From positions 183,741 to 247,740 of the forward strand of contig JBBCIS010000004.1 in the NCBI GenBank assembly GCA_037189845.1: a stretch of 64,000 nucleotides of DNA, written 5' to 3'. The notes beneath the pieces were generated by a model that did not search any database, was not told the DNA's origin, and was given only the letters and a program-made list of their open reading frames with translations. Source of the DNA: JAMLHH01 sp037189845. GTDB lineage: Bacteria; Bacteroidota; Bacteroidia; Chitinophagales; JADIYW01. How positions within the stretch are numbered: the stretch's first letter is position 1; each line of letters begins with the position of its first letter. Of this stretch, positions 18,410-28,300 are shown in pieces. Position numbers and translations under genes: made by a program.

Positions 18410-18439
18410 TTGGCTCTTGTTTCTAATTTTATATATTTG
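18410..18439 (+). promoter_or_regulatory. promoter of AEC transporter gene
   Basis: TTG at 18410-18412, a 19-bp spacer, and a perfect TATATTTG at 18432-18439. It ends 7 nt before the ATG at 18447 and decides that start over the ATG at 18417, which lies inside the promoter. Confidence 0.75.
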
Positions 18440-18446
18440 CGTCGAA

Positions 18447-19364
18447 ATGTTTCATCAGACGTTACCATTTCTACTGATTAGCCTGGCGATAGGATTTGCT
18501 GTTAAAAAATGGCATCTGCTACCGGAGGATACCTATAAAAAAATCAATCAGTTCATTTTATACGTTACCATTCCCGCTATCACGCTGGAAAAAATCAGTC
18601 AGCTGGAACTGAAATTTGAATACATCGTGCCTACGCTATCTGCGTGGATGCTATTCTTAGTGGCCGGAATCTTCTTTGGAATCTTAGCATATTTATTTAA
18701 ATGGGATAAAAAAACCTGGGCAGCTCTCACAATGGTTTGCGGGCTGGGAAATACTTCATTTGTAGGATATCCTGTTACTAAACTTTTGTATGGAGAGGAA
18801 GGCTTACAATATGCAATTTTTGTTGATCAACCGGGCACTTTCGCTTGTCTATCTACATTGGGAATAGCTTTAGCTGCCTATGCCAGTGCGACTAACTTGT
18901 CTCCTGCCAGCATGTTATGGAGACTGATAAAATTCCCCGCATTTTCATGTTTCTTCATTGCACTTTTGCTGCCGGCAGAAGTATTTCATTCTAAAATTTC
19001 AGGAGATATAGAGATACTCAATATTCTGAATTATATAGGAAGCTGGACCAATCCGCTGGCATTTTTATCAATAGGCATGCAGTTTACTTTCAGCTTTAAG
19101 GATGTAGATGTCAGACAATTCAGCTGGGGAATGGCATACAAGCTGATCTTAGGCCCTATGCTCATTTTTTTCATCTTCAAAATAGCTCAGCTGGAAGGTA
19201 TTCTTTATGACGTTTCTGTTTTGGAACTTGCGATGCCACCTATGATCACAGCTTCTATCATCGCTTCCGATCATGGTTTGCGCCCGAGGTTATCTGCAGC
19301 TTTGATCAATTATGGTATTCCTATTTCCGCCGTTACGTTATATTGCTGGAGCTTGATTCTATAA
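18447..19364 (+). CDS. AEC family transporter (auxin-efflux-like)
   Basis: A 305-residue polytopic membrane protein with about ten hydrophobic segments. Recognisable AEC features are KINQFILYVTIPAITLEKIS near the N-terminus, the central CGLGNTSFVGYPVTKLLYG and the closing MPPMITASIIASDHGL. AEC carriers export or import small organic acids and malonate-like anions; the substrate is unknown here. The frame opens ten codons earlier at 18417, inside the promoter, so ATG at 18447 is used. It is a single-gene unit. Confidence 0.9.
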   Translation: MFHQTLPFLLISLAIGFAVKKWHLLPEDTYKKINQFILYVTIPAITLEKISQLELKFEYIVPTLSAWMLFLVAGIFFGILAYLFKWDKKTWAALTMVCGLGNTSFVGYPVTKLLYGEEGLQYAIFVDQPGTFACLSTLGIALAAYASATNLSPASMLWRLIKFPAFSCFFIALLLPAEVFHSKISGDIEILNILNYIGSWTNPLAFLSIGMQFTFSFKDVDVRQFSWGMAYKLILGPMLIFFIFKIAQLEGILYDVSVLELAMPPMITASIIASDHGLRPRLSAALINYGIPISAVTLYCWSLIL

Positions 19365-19527
19365 AAGCATCAGAACATTTTTTTATTATTGGTCACCTTC
19401 AATATAGACCTGTTTCCGCTGCATTTCATTTATATAATCCTGAAAGTTTTTGAAACTTCGGCAAATACAGCATTCGAGTTTAAAATAAAAATATATAAAA
19501 AATAAGATTAAAAACTAAACCTATCTA

Positions 19528-19558
19528 TTGTACATATAAAATGTAAAACTTATTTTTG
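19528..19558 (+). promoter_or_regulatory. promoter of T9SS cargo gene
   Basis: TTG at 19528-19530, a 20-bp spacer and a perfect TATTTTTG at 19551-19558, with 17 nt to the ATG at 19576. Confidence 0.7.
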
Positions 19559-19575
19559 ATATAAACCTATTTACT

Positions 19576-20703
19576 ATGAAAAATATTTGTACAAATCTAT
19601 TTGCGTTTTTCGCATTATTTACTGCTTTTGCCCAAAACCCAACTAAGATCCATCACGATATCTGGACTGAAGAAGGTTGGTATGAACTTGGCTATGTTGA
19701 TTATAATTATACTGATGACAGATTAACCAGTATGGTACTATACGGAGAGAGTCTAACTCCATCTGAATGGGAAAAGGTTTACGAAGAACTATATACATAT
19801 AACAGTGCCGGACTTCTTACTGAAAAATTCAGCAGAATGAAAATTGAATTTGAAGAGAACTGGATTGATTATCAAAGAACCACTTATGAATATGATGAAT
19901 TCGGAAGATTAAAATCACATTTGTGGGAAGAGTACACAGTTAATATTTATGATGAATGGGTTTGGCAGCCATTTGACAGAGTTTTTTATGAATATGATTC
20001 TGCTGGCTTAAAAATAAGTCAAACCACTCAAATTTGGTCACCGTTTTATCCCTGGTACACTGACCGCAGTTCACATTATAGCTACGATAGTAATAATTTA
20101 TTGATTTCCGAGCTGGTAAAACTGTATAGCATAGATACAAATGGTACTGACAATTTACTCATTAACTATTTTTATACAGAAAATAATCTTTTGGAAAGAA
20201 TTGAAAGAAACATAGCCACAGAAGAAGGCTGGATTCCTTCAGATAAGGAAGAAAATATTTTTGATATTCAGGACAATGTAGTTCAGACGAATTTTTCATC
20301 ATGGAATACAGAACTTGAACAGTATTTATATCAGAATAAGGACACAAATATTTATAATGAAGCCAATCAGTTAATTACAAAAGTTACTGAAAATTTTGTA
20401 GATGGCAGTTGGATAAATTACAGACAATACCGGTATAAATATCCTGTCAGCACATATGTAAAACAAAACGAAAGGAAGTTACATATTTATCCCAATCCAG
20501 CATCTGAAGTCGTACATATAAGGTTTGAAGAAGCTTCCAATAAAACTTTAGAAATCATCGATATACAGGGACGAATAGTTTACTCACAAAAGACCCAGGA
20601 CTTGCAAATTAACGTACCGGTAGCTCACTTACCAGCGCAAATGTATCTTATCAAAATTCAGGATAGCAATCTTGTACAGACTGCTAAATTCCTGAAAAAA
20701 TAA
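19576..20703 (+). CDS. T9SS type A cargo with YD-like repeats
   Basis: A 375-residue secreted protein. Signal peptide: residues 1-20, ending FTAFAQ. The middle (about 40-290) has recurring aromatic Y-Y/D-G motifs such as YEYDEFGRLKSH, YEYDSAGLKIS and HYSYDSNNLLISE, resembling the YD (RHS) repeats of beta-cocoon proteins but short. The C-terminal ~75 residues are a type A T9SS sorting domain (LHIYPNPASEVVHIRF ... GRIVYSQK ... QMYLIKIQDSNLVQTAKFLKK). It should be exported to the surface or released. Whether the YD-like region forms an RHS-like shell is uncertain. Confidence 0.85.
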   Translation: MKNICTNLFAFFALFTAFAQNPTKIHHDIWTEEGWYELGYVDYNYTDDRLTSMVLYGESLTPSEWEKVYEELYTYNSAGLLTEKFSRMKIEFEENWIDYQRTTYEYDEFGRLKSHLWEEYTVNIYDEWVWQPFDRVFYEYDSAGLKISQTTQIWSPFYPWYTDRSSHYSYDSNNLLISELVKLYSIDTNGTDNLLINYFYTENNLLERIERNIATEEGWIPSDKEENIFDIQDNVVQTNFSSWNTELEQYLYQNKDTNIYNEANQLITKVTENFVDGSWINYRQYRYKYPVSTYVKQNERKLHIYPNPASEVVHIRFEEASNKTLEIIDIQGRIVYSQKTQDLQINVPVAHLPAQMYLIKIQDSNLVQTAKFLKK

Positions 20704-20931
20704 TTACACGTATCATCCGACGGCTAACTATAAGGCTGGCCCAAAAGCTGATAAACGACCAAACACAACTTACTCCACAGTTCCTCGCTGAAAAAGGGAT
20801 AGCACCAGTATCCCTCAACAGAATGAAGTGGAGCAGAGATAGAGACGGATCAGTAAAGTCTGGCGTGGTTACTGAGTGTATCGAGATGTGACAGGATTCT
20901 CCAAAAAGAAAAAGATTTTTATCTTCAAGGT

Positions 20932-21738
20932 ATGAATTATCCTATTCTACAAGGCAAACGGGGAATTATTTTTGGTGCTTTAGACCGGAAATCTATTGCA
21001 TGGCAGGTCGCTCTGGCTGCTAAAAATGCAGGGGCAACTTTCACTCTGACAAATGCTCCGGTAGCTATCAGAATGGGCAACGGGCAACAGCTTGCTGATG
21101 AATGCCAGACATTGTTAATCCCGGCAGATGCTACGAATGTAGATGATCTGAAAAATCTCTTTGAGCAAAGTATGGATCATCTTGGTGGTTCTATAGATTT
21201 TATTTTACATGCAGTGGGAATGTCTCCCAACGTGAGAAAGAAAAAATCTTATACAGCCCTGGACTACCAGTTTTATCAGAAAACACTGGATATTTCGGCA
21301 CTGTCTCTACACAAAATACTACAAACTGCCTGGGCAATGGATGCGCTTGCAACCGGTGCATCTGTGGTAGCACTGACATACGTAGCTGCTCAAAAGACTT
21401 TTCCGGGATATGGTGATATGGCGGATGCAAAAGCCACACTGGAATCTATCGCAAGAAACTTTGGCTACTACTACGGCCAAAGGAAGCATGTACGTATCAA
21501 TACTGTCAGCCAGTCACCTACTATGACAACTGCCGGAAACGGAATAGATAATTTCAAGTCTTTTTATGATTATTCAGACAGGATAGCTCCGCTGGGTAAT
21601 GCTGACGCACAATCCTGTGCGGACTTCTGTATCACGCTGTTTTCAGATTATACCAGAATGGTAACTATGCAGAATCTGTATCACGACGGGGGATTTTCTA
21701 CGACCGGCATGAGCAGTTCTTTACTGTCTACTGAATAG
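20932..21738 (+). CDS. fabI: enoyl-[acyl-carrier-protein] reductase
   Basis: This NADH-dependent enzyme performs the last reduction of each fatty-acid elongation round. The 268-residue SDR has GIIFGALDRKSIAWQVALAA as cofactor loop and the catalytic Y-x6-K as YGDMADAK in YVAAQKTFPGYGDMADAKA. The motif PTMTTAGNGI and the closing HDGGFSTTGMSS are also typical of FabI. Weakly matching -7 box TATCTTCA ends 4 nt before the ATG. Its 3' end overlaps the convergent gene at 21728 by 11 bp. Confidence 0.94.
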   Translation: MNYPILQGKRGIIFGALDRKSIAWQVALAAKNAGATFTLTNAPVAIRMGNGQQLADECQTLLIPADATNVDDLKNLFEQSMDHLGGSIDFILHAVGMSPNVRKKKSYTALDYQFYQKTLDISALSLHKILQTAWAMDALATGASVVALTYVAAQKTFPGYGDMADAKATLESIARNFGYYYGQRKHVRINTVSQSPTMTTAGNGIDNFKSFYDYSDRIAPLGNADAQSCADFCITLFSDYTRMVTMQNLYHDGGFSTTGMSSSLLSTE

Positions 21739-22501
21739 GAAATCCATACCAGGTCGTATCTTCAAGATTATACAGCCAGAACATTCCATTGGCAATGCTG
21801 TAATTAGCCGGAACAAAGGTAATTAAAGGCATATCTACCTGTCGGACAACTTTGCCTTCATTGTCAATAAAGTACAACAGATTATCTGATTTATTGGCTA
21901 TAGCATACGGCACATGATCTATGCCGGTATAAATCAGCTGGTCGATGACTAATCTTGATTTCTCTACAGGGAATTCTACAGGGATATAGTTCGTAATTTC
22001 TCCGGTATGGGATTCGACTTCTATAACACTGCCTGTGACGGGTTCCAGATAGGAATAAACATCCTTCTCCGGATTGTAAACTGTAAAAACTGAACGTTCG
22101 GCAGCTTCCTGCAATTCCTGTACTCCGCTCAGAGTGTCCCCATTTTCAAAAATCCCTTCATCATCCAGGAAAAAAGAGATGCATGAATTATTGATTGCAT
22201 TATATGCTTCCAGAAAATCCAGAGATGTGTTATACCAGAGCCCTTTTGCAATAAATGGAAATTCGGATTGGGTATTACGTACGCCATCAGCATCAAATAT
22301 CTGTATCAAGGTACGGTTAGAATCAACACCGGAAGTATAATATAAAAGATTATGGCTGTTCCATGTGACAGAATTTTGTGTAACCGGTACAACATTTTTC
22401 AATGCCAATGCAGGCTCATTTCCTATGAATAGTTGAAATGTATTGGCCTGTAAATGATGAATACCTGCTAATGCCAATGCTGATAAAAACAAACGGATCA
22501 T
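21728..22501 (-). CDS. secreted beta-strand-rich protein of unknown function
   Basis: A 257-residue protein beginning at ATG 22501 (MIRLFLSALALAGIHHLQA, a signal peptide). The mature chain is rich in beta-strand, with repeated phrases such as LLYYTSGVDSNR and LLYFIDNEGKVV, suggesting a beta-propeller-like fold. No catalytic motif is seen. The frame continues upstream to 22537, but the signal peptide fits the chosen start. The 3' end overlaps fabI. Confidence 0.65.
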   Translation of the reverse strand: MIRLFLSALALAGIHHLQANTFQLFIGNEPALALKNVVPVTQNSVTWNSHNLLYYTSGVDSNRTLIQIFDADGVRNTQSEFPFIAKGLWYNTSLDFLEAYNAINNSCISFFLDDEGIFENGDTLSGVQELQEAAERSVFTVYNPEKDVYSYLEPVTGSVIEVESHTGEITNYIPVEFPVEKSRLVIDQLIYTGIDHVPYAIANKSDNLLYFIDNEGKVVRQVDMPLITFVPANYSIANGMFWLYNLEDTTWYGFPIQ

Positions 22502-22537
22502 ACCAATAATATCTTTTACAGTAATCTCAAAAATCAA

Positions 22538-22598
22538 AAAGGTTGCTGAATAGTACTGTTATTTTTGTTTTCAACAGAGAAACTATCAGACAACCTTT
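22538..22598 (-). terminator. long imperfect terminator hairpin
   Basis: AAAGGTTG-CTGA-TAGT pairs with ACTA-TCAG-CAACCTTT with single bulges, and an inner CTGTT/AACAG stem. On the minus strand it follows the hydrolase stop (22605) and ends with TTTTTGATTTTTG. Confidence 0.7.
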
Positions 22599-22604
22599 CT
22601 GCTA

Positions 22605-23675
22605 TTATTTATATTTATTCAAAAACACCTTGAGATCAGTAGCGAATTTCACTCCTTCTTCTGCCATAGGTTCATGCGCGGAGTTTTGGTATTCCATATA
22701 AAAGATATTGCCATCCGGTGTGCCTACATTTGCCAGAAAATCATCTGCAAGCGCTGTCCCGACTACATCATTAGGAATCCTGTGTGGAGGAAGCAGTCCG
22801 TCATGCTTACCCCACATCAGAAATGTAGGTAATTTGATTTTATGCAATTCTCCTGTCAGATTGAGATGAGTGTAGATCGAATTTCCTTTATAGGTAATAT
22901 TATGTCCTACGAAAAAGGGATTGTTCAGGAATGCAATAATCTCAAACTTAGGCATGTAGGACTTTTCTACTTTGACATTTTTATTGTACCTGCCTCCATT
23001 CAACTTACCCAGATAAGTAGCATGCTCTACAAAATTATCTGCTGTAATCTGTGTATTGGTTTTATAATACTCTATTGCCTTTTTCCAGTAGTCTACGTCC
23101 TTGTTGAGCGCGATACTTGCAGCTGCACCATTCAATACCCATTGCCTGGAAGCTGTAAGCCCTCCGGGAACATTATATGCACCGCAAACATTGATATATC
23201 CTTTGAGCTTATCCTGGCGGGACGGATCTTCTGTCAGATAATATGCAGTCAAACCTCCACCCCAGCTATGCCCTAAAAGAAAAAGACTTTTAGCGCCGAC
23301 GATTTGTCTGGTAAATTCAACTATCGCATCCAGATCTTTTGCATATTGCTCTATTGTGATCTCTGCTTTGGAAGGATTACCCTGTGTAATACCGGAGCCC
23401 CTCTGGTCCCAATAGATGATTTTGTAATCAGTCTCCAGACTTTTGATTCCGGCAGTTAGCCTGAATGTCTGAGAAGAGCCACCAGGGCCTCCATGTGTCA
23501 TGATCAGTGCAACATCCGAGCTTTCTTTACCTGCTACACGTACAGGGAGTGCAATGCCATCTACTTTTACATGATAGTATTTATCTGTCATTCCGGCTCC
23601 CGGATCTTCATATTTTGAACAGGCTGTAAGACCTGCTACGAATAAAAGGAGAAATATATTGAACAGCTTTTTCAT
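22605..23675 (-). CDS. lipoprotein alpha/beta hydrolase, proline iminopeptidase-like
   Basis: A 356-residue serine hydrolase with a lipoprotein signal (lipobox LTAC, Cys at residue 19). The motif HGGPGGSSQ near residue 60 and YWDQRGSG are characteristic of proline iminopeptidases (peptidase S33). GHSWGG carries the nucleophile serine. The terminal His-containing stretch is NSAHEPMAEEG. As an outer-facing lipoprotein it may process peptides at the envelope, but substrate is inferred. It follows the gene ending at 23681 by 5 bp, so the two form an operon. Confidence 0.88.
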   Translation of the reverse strand: MKKLFNIFLLLFVAGLTACSKYEDPGAGMTDKYYHVKVDGIALPVRVAGKESSDVALIMTHGGPGGSSQTFRLTAGIKSLETDYKIIYWDQRGSGITQGNPSKAEITIEQYAKDLDAIVEFTRQIVGAKSLFLLGHSWGGGLTAYYLTEDPSRQDKLKGYINVCGAYNVPGGLTASRQWVLNGAAASIALNKDVDYWKKAIEYYKTNTQITADNFVEHATYLGKLNGGRYNKNVKVEKSYMPKFEIIAFLNNPFFVGHNITYKGNSIYTHLNLTGELHKIKLPTFLMWGKHDGLLPPHRIPNDVVGTALADDFLANVGTPDGNIFYMEYQNSAHEPMAEEGVKFATDLKVFLNKYK

Positions 23676-23680
23676 GAATT

Positions 23681-24304
23681 TTATTTTTTGTCTTTTCTGA
23701 TAGTGTACATCAAGCCTAATTGCATATACGGATGTTTGACCCAGTGGTCATTATTGGGATATCTGAAAAACATCCCTCCGCCTACATACATCCCCAGTGG
23801 CAGCTTTTCATTGTTTTTACTGAAATCATATCCCAGATTGATAGCTCCTTTGACAACAACATTGGCATAACCCTGAAATTTTTTCTCTGTAAATACCCCG
23901 TTTTCATATACATAAACAGGAGTGTTATAAAACAGATGCATATATCCTGCTCCTATATTGGCATCCCAGAATATACCGGAAGGATAAGTACCTCTGTATG
24001 TGATATCACTACCCAGCATCACAGCAGTGTGATAATCTTCTCTTTTATAAAATCCAAGGAAGGGTTTCACATAAAACTCCCGTTCTCTGACTCTCTGATT
24101 TTTCACTTTGGGCTTATTCATGATCCTGAATCCTATATCGAGCATCATACCCGGTGAGAAAGAAATAGGATCACCCAAATCCATATCTGTAATTGCAGCT
24201 ACCTGTATGGGTAATTTTTTCTGATCATCCTGAGCGGAAAGTTGTTTGCTAAAGCCCAACATTACCAAGAGCAGCCAAACAGCTGATAGATGCTGTATTT
24301 TCAT
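23681..24304 (-). CDS. secreted beta-barrel-like protein, hydrolase operon
   Basis: A 207-residue protein with an N-terminal signal peptide (MKIQHLSAVWLLLVMLGFSK, cleaved near LSAQ) and a beta-rich mature part (YHTAVMLGSDITYRGTYPSG). Glycine/aromatic alternation and a final tract MQLGLMYTIRKDKK suggest an outer-membrane barrel. Family not recognised. The ORF opens further upstream, but the ATG at 24304 starts the signal peptide directly. The hydrolase gene starts 5 bp after its stop. Confidence 0.65.
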   Translation of the reverse strand: MKIQHLSAVWLLLVMLGFSKQLSAQDDQKKLPIQVAAITDMDLGDPISFSPGMMLDIGFRIMNKPKVKNQRVREREFYVKPFLGFYKREDYHTAVMLGSDITYRGTYPSGIFWDANIGAGYMHLFYNTPVYVYENGVFTEKKFQGYANVVVKGAINLGYDFSKNNEKLPLGMYVGGGMFFRYPNNDHWVKHPYMQLGLMYTIRKDKK

Positions 24305-24391
24305 ATAATAACTTTTATAGTGCAATAATACCAATTCAATTGACAAATGTCTATACGAAACGGTTATATCTAAAATTGTTCCAATTAAAAC

Positions 24392-24417
24392 AAAAAAGCA
24401 CTATCCGAAGATAGTGC
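24392..24417 (-). terminator. intrinsic terminator of porin-like gene
   Basis: GCACTATC / GATAGTGC 8-bp stem; read on the minus strand the loop is TTCG (a stable UUCG tetraloop closed by C-G) and a T6 run follows. It lies 22 bp after the stop at 24440. Confidence 0.92.
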
Positions 24418-24439
24418 CGCAATATTTTTATTGATTTTT

Positions 24440-25087
24440 TTAAAATTTGAAAGCAACAGTCGTGTGAATGGACTGATTTTTTGTTTTTAAGCCGTCAACA
24501 CCGTAATCATTAATATTGGCCATACCTCCATAGTAACGAACCTCTAGCTCAATACCTTTAGCAGCAGGAAATTCAACACCGGCACCAATTGTAATACCTG
24601 CATCAAAAGGTTTTAAACTCTGATCCTTAAATGAGTAAGAATCTTTTTCCTTATTGCCGTTGCCATCTTTTGCTCTGGCTAAAATAAATGCACCATAACC
24701 AAATTGAGGACCAGCCTGAAGAAAACCCCTTACCTTATCAGAACCAAACTGACCTCTGAATAATACAGGCACCTGAACATAGCCCATCCAATAATTATAA
24801 TTTACATCATTAGGTAAAGCAAATTTATGTCCCTGTGAACCAAAATTCAACTCTGGTCTGATTTCAAAATAGGCATTCACGGGAATTTCAAAAATAAAAC
24901 CGAATGCAGGCCCGGTAAGTGCTTTTGAATACTTGGATTCAAAATTAAAATCTGACTCACCTCTTAATTTTGAAAACTGTGCTCCCATTCTGATACCGAA
25001 CTGGAAATCATCTTTCTCTGCTGCTGCCTGAGCTGTTCCCAACAACGCTCCTGCAAGTAAAGTTGTAGCTAATAATTTTTTCATCAT
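24440..25087 (-). CDS. outer-membrane beta-barrel protein (porin family)
   Basis: A 215-residue barrel protein. Start chosen at ATG 25087 because MMKKLLATTLLAGALLGTAQ is a clear signal peptide. The frame opens much earlier (25261) but that extension is not signal-like and crosses a likely promoter (CATATTTG about 25130). Features are GFIFEIPVNAYFEIRPELNF, FAGSQGHKF-like glycine turns and a terminal TTVAFKF ending in aromatic Phe, typical of OmpA-like/PorT-like eight-stranded barrels. Function is unknown; it probably stabilises the outer membrane or transports a small solute. Confidence 0.85.
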   Translation of the reverse strand: MMKKLLATTLLAGALLGTAQAAAEKDDFQFGIRMGAQFSKLRGESDFNFESKYSKALTGPAFGFIFEIPVNAYFEIRPELNFGSQGHKFALPNDVNYNYWMGYVQVPVLFRGQFGSDKVRGFLQAGPQFGYGAFILARAKDGNGNKEKDSYSFKDQSLKPFDAGITIGAGVEFPAAKGIELEVRYYGGMANINDYGVDGLKTKNQSIHTTVAFKF

Positions 25088-25368
25088 GTTATTTATTATT
25101 TTTTCTTGGTTTCTTAAACCGGAACAAATATGTATGAAAAAATTATCATTTTGCAAATTATCTGTTAATTTTTTGCAAATTAACAAGAATCTACTACCTG
25201 CTTTAAATGAATTTTCAATGATTTGATTACCCTGAAAACAGGTAAAAATCAACTTTTTCATAAAACATCACCCACATTCCGGGCAAAAAGCTCCGTTCAG
25301 GAAACCCGGACAATGTCATGATCCTGTCTGACCGATATGAACAATCTACATGAATATTCAATTTTATA

Positions 25369-28300
25369 TTACGTGATTTCCATAAATTTTTTAAATACGA
25401 TTTTGATTTCAGCTCCGGCTTCTACATTTTCTGAAAATTCTATCTTGGCACCCACAAATGGAAGCATTTCTTTTATTGTGAAATATCCGATTCCTATATC
25501 CACATAGACATCCCTCAAAGATGTGTTACTACTCAGCTGAAAATATTCATTGAACATATCTACGTACTCCGGCGGAATTCCTACTCCGTTATCTTTCACT
25601 ACTATACACAACTCTCCGTTTCTGATCTGACTGTATAATTCAACCACATCAGCTTTTGCATGTTTGATAGAGTTATCCAGAAAATTGCTCATCATCAATT
25701 TAAAAAAATCAGGCGGCGAATCAATTATATATTTTTCATCAATGTGATTGATAATTTTGATCGTATTCTCATCCAAAAATTTACGGTAAAATTCTACTGA
25801 CTCCTGTGCCACATCTCTGATAATCATCCTTTCGATCTGAGGATTCCCAAGCTTGTTGGCAGCTTTCATGTACGTAATAAACTGCACTGTAGAATTATAC
25901 AATTCCTCTGTGGCATCAAATATTCTCTTTGATTCGTTTTTATTAGACTCATTGTCCTGCTTTAACAGCATCTGATGAAATCTCCCCATAGAAGACTTCA
26001 GGTATCTTAATGGGGTTTTGATATTATGAGCAACATTACTATTTAAACTCTGTTGAAAATACAGCTCTTTATTCAACCTACTTTCTGATTCCCGTAATAT
26101 CTGCACTGCATTTTCGAGCTCTTTTGTCCTTTTCCCTACAGCCTCTTCCAAAAGATTATTTTCATTTTTTAGTCTTCTGATGTTATACCTGACCAATAAA
26201 AAAATCAGATATAACAGTGCCGTTATTATCAGGATGTAAAACCACGAGCTTTCATACCATCCGGGCGGTACCTGAATGATAATTTTCTTACGTACTTTTT
26301 TATTTCCACTAATGGGAACAAATGCCTGTATCAGGTGTGTCCCGGCGGACAGGGAATTAAACTGAATCCACCCATCATTAGAAATAACAGGCGGGTTATC
26401 GTTCAGCGCATAAACAAAATATACATCTTCTGATGCTCCGAAATATGGTATCGACAACTCTATTCTCAAGTATGCATTCCTGTTTTGCCAGACAATAGTA
26501 TCACCTACATTCAAAATTTCGCTACCATTCAATACTCTGTTAACAACCAGATTTTTATTGATTTTTTGCTCCGGTATTTTTTTCGGGTCAAAAATCACAA
26601 CTCCATCCATGGAAGAAAATGATATCATTCCGTTGGACAACATTTGCCCAGTATTTGCTCCTCCATTAAATTCATTTGTATTAAAACCGCTGCTCCTGTT
26701 AAAATACTGGTAGGCTACATATGAAATTCCCGGAGTATAATTTTCCCATTCTGATTTTCGTATTCTGAAAAGGCCTTTGTTGCAGGAAATCCAAAAATTA
26801 CCCAATCCATCATCCACTATAGAATGAGCGAATAACAAATATTCATTTTTATCCAAAGGAAGCCGTATCAGTTCTTCATTGTGAAACTTATAAACACCAC
26901 GTCCTTCTATCATAATCCAAAAAGTCCCGTTCTCAGAATGATTTCGGAACATATTTCTGATATACATCCCATTTGTTCCGGGCACTATCTTTTTTTCATT
27001 AGTAGCCGGGTTATAGAAATATAATCCTCTCTCTGTAGCGATTAAGAGTCTTTCTGAATCAAATCTTACCAGAGTCGCAAAGCCTCGCAAATTCCCTAAA
27101 TCCTGAAAATTTGTTGTCAGAAAATCACCGGCTTTTATTTTTTTAAAAAACGGTACATCTGTACCTCCCAGATAAATCGCGTCTTCCTGTGCATTATAGC
27201 CCATTCCACCAATTCCGCTACCAAATCTGAATGACTTCAGCACTTTTAGGTTCGCTGAATCCAATACATGTACCACCCGATTGGTTCTGCACCAGATCCT
27301 GCCCTGATTGTCATTGATATATATCCAGCCAGTCGTACTGACATCGGGTTTGATATTCATTTTTTTCTGACTCTGAATATCAAATACCTCCCCTGTTCCT
27401 GTCAGTAAGTATCCTTTTTTAAATTCCAGCTGAGCATAATATACATTAGAAGTTTTTTCTTCATTAATCATGACATTGAATCTTTTAGGAATCAACTGAT
27501 ACATTCCATTGGTGATACTCCCCAGATAAAAAACGCCGGATGCTTCATCAAACAGAACTGCTCTGATATTATTTTTTGCAAAAGAAAAATCCTCTACAAC
27601 TGTGGTCGCATGAATTGTGATGCGGTCAATTTTTTCTATTTTATATAGCTTTTCCCCATCAGTAACAAACCATCTCAAGCTTCCGGTATCTGTCAGAAAC
27701 AATCTGTACTTAACATTTTCGGTTCTTTTATCTTTTACTCCATCCAGATAAAGAGATACGGTGCGGGCCCCCTCCTTTGCTATCCAATAAATACTGTTAT
27801 CCTTTGCATAGTATAACTCATCATCAAAAGATACCAATTCAGAATAGTCCATCCCTTCATCTTCGTCCATAGGTAGAGTGACAATGTATTGAAGCTGCTG
27901 ATGCTTATAAAAACTTAAAATATTTTCTTCCATCAGGACATATCTGGAAGTATCATTGAATCTGAGTATACTTTTTACCACACCTTCCCCTAAATCAATA
28001 TAACCGCTTTTACCGAACGCATTTCTGCTTTTGTTAGTATTGAATAGCTTCATGTACTGTTGGTATATCTTTTCGTCCTCCTGTACCAATCTTGCAGTAC
28101 CATTTTGAATCCATAGCAATTCATTGCTTACATTCTGGGCATAGAGTCCTTTCATATAAGGAAATCCTGACAACGCCATGATCCTGTCGGATGCAGTACC
28201 TAATTCTTTTTTTAAAAAAATCCTGAATTTTTGTCCATCAAACTTTACCAGACCATTCTGAGTAGACATCCAAATATTCCCTGATTCGTCTTTGACTATA

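Noticed and set aside
20801..20827. Hairpin AGGGATA/TATCCCT before fabI as terminator
   Set aside because: No T-run on either side; the stem is short and could be chance.
22842..23276. 144-codon open frame opposite the lipoprotein hydrolase
   Set aside because: The minus-strand hydrolase has all catalytic motifs; the plus-strand frame is composition-driven and Ile/Cys-rich without motifs.
23720..24157. 145-codon open frame opposite the 23681-24304 gene
   Set aside because: Antisense to a signal-peptide protein and lacking any recognisable feature.
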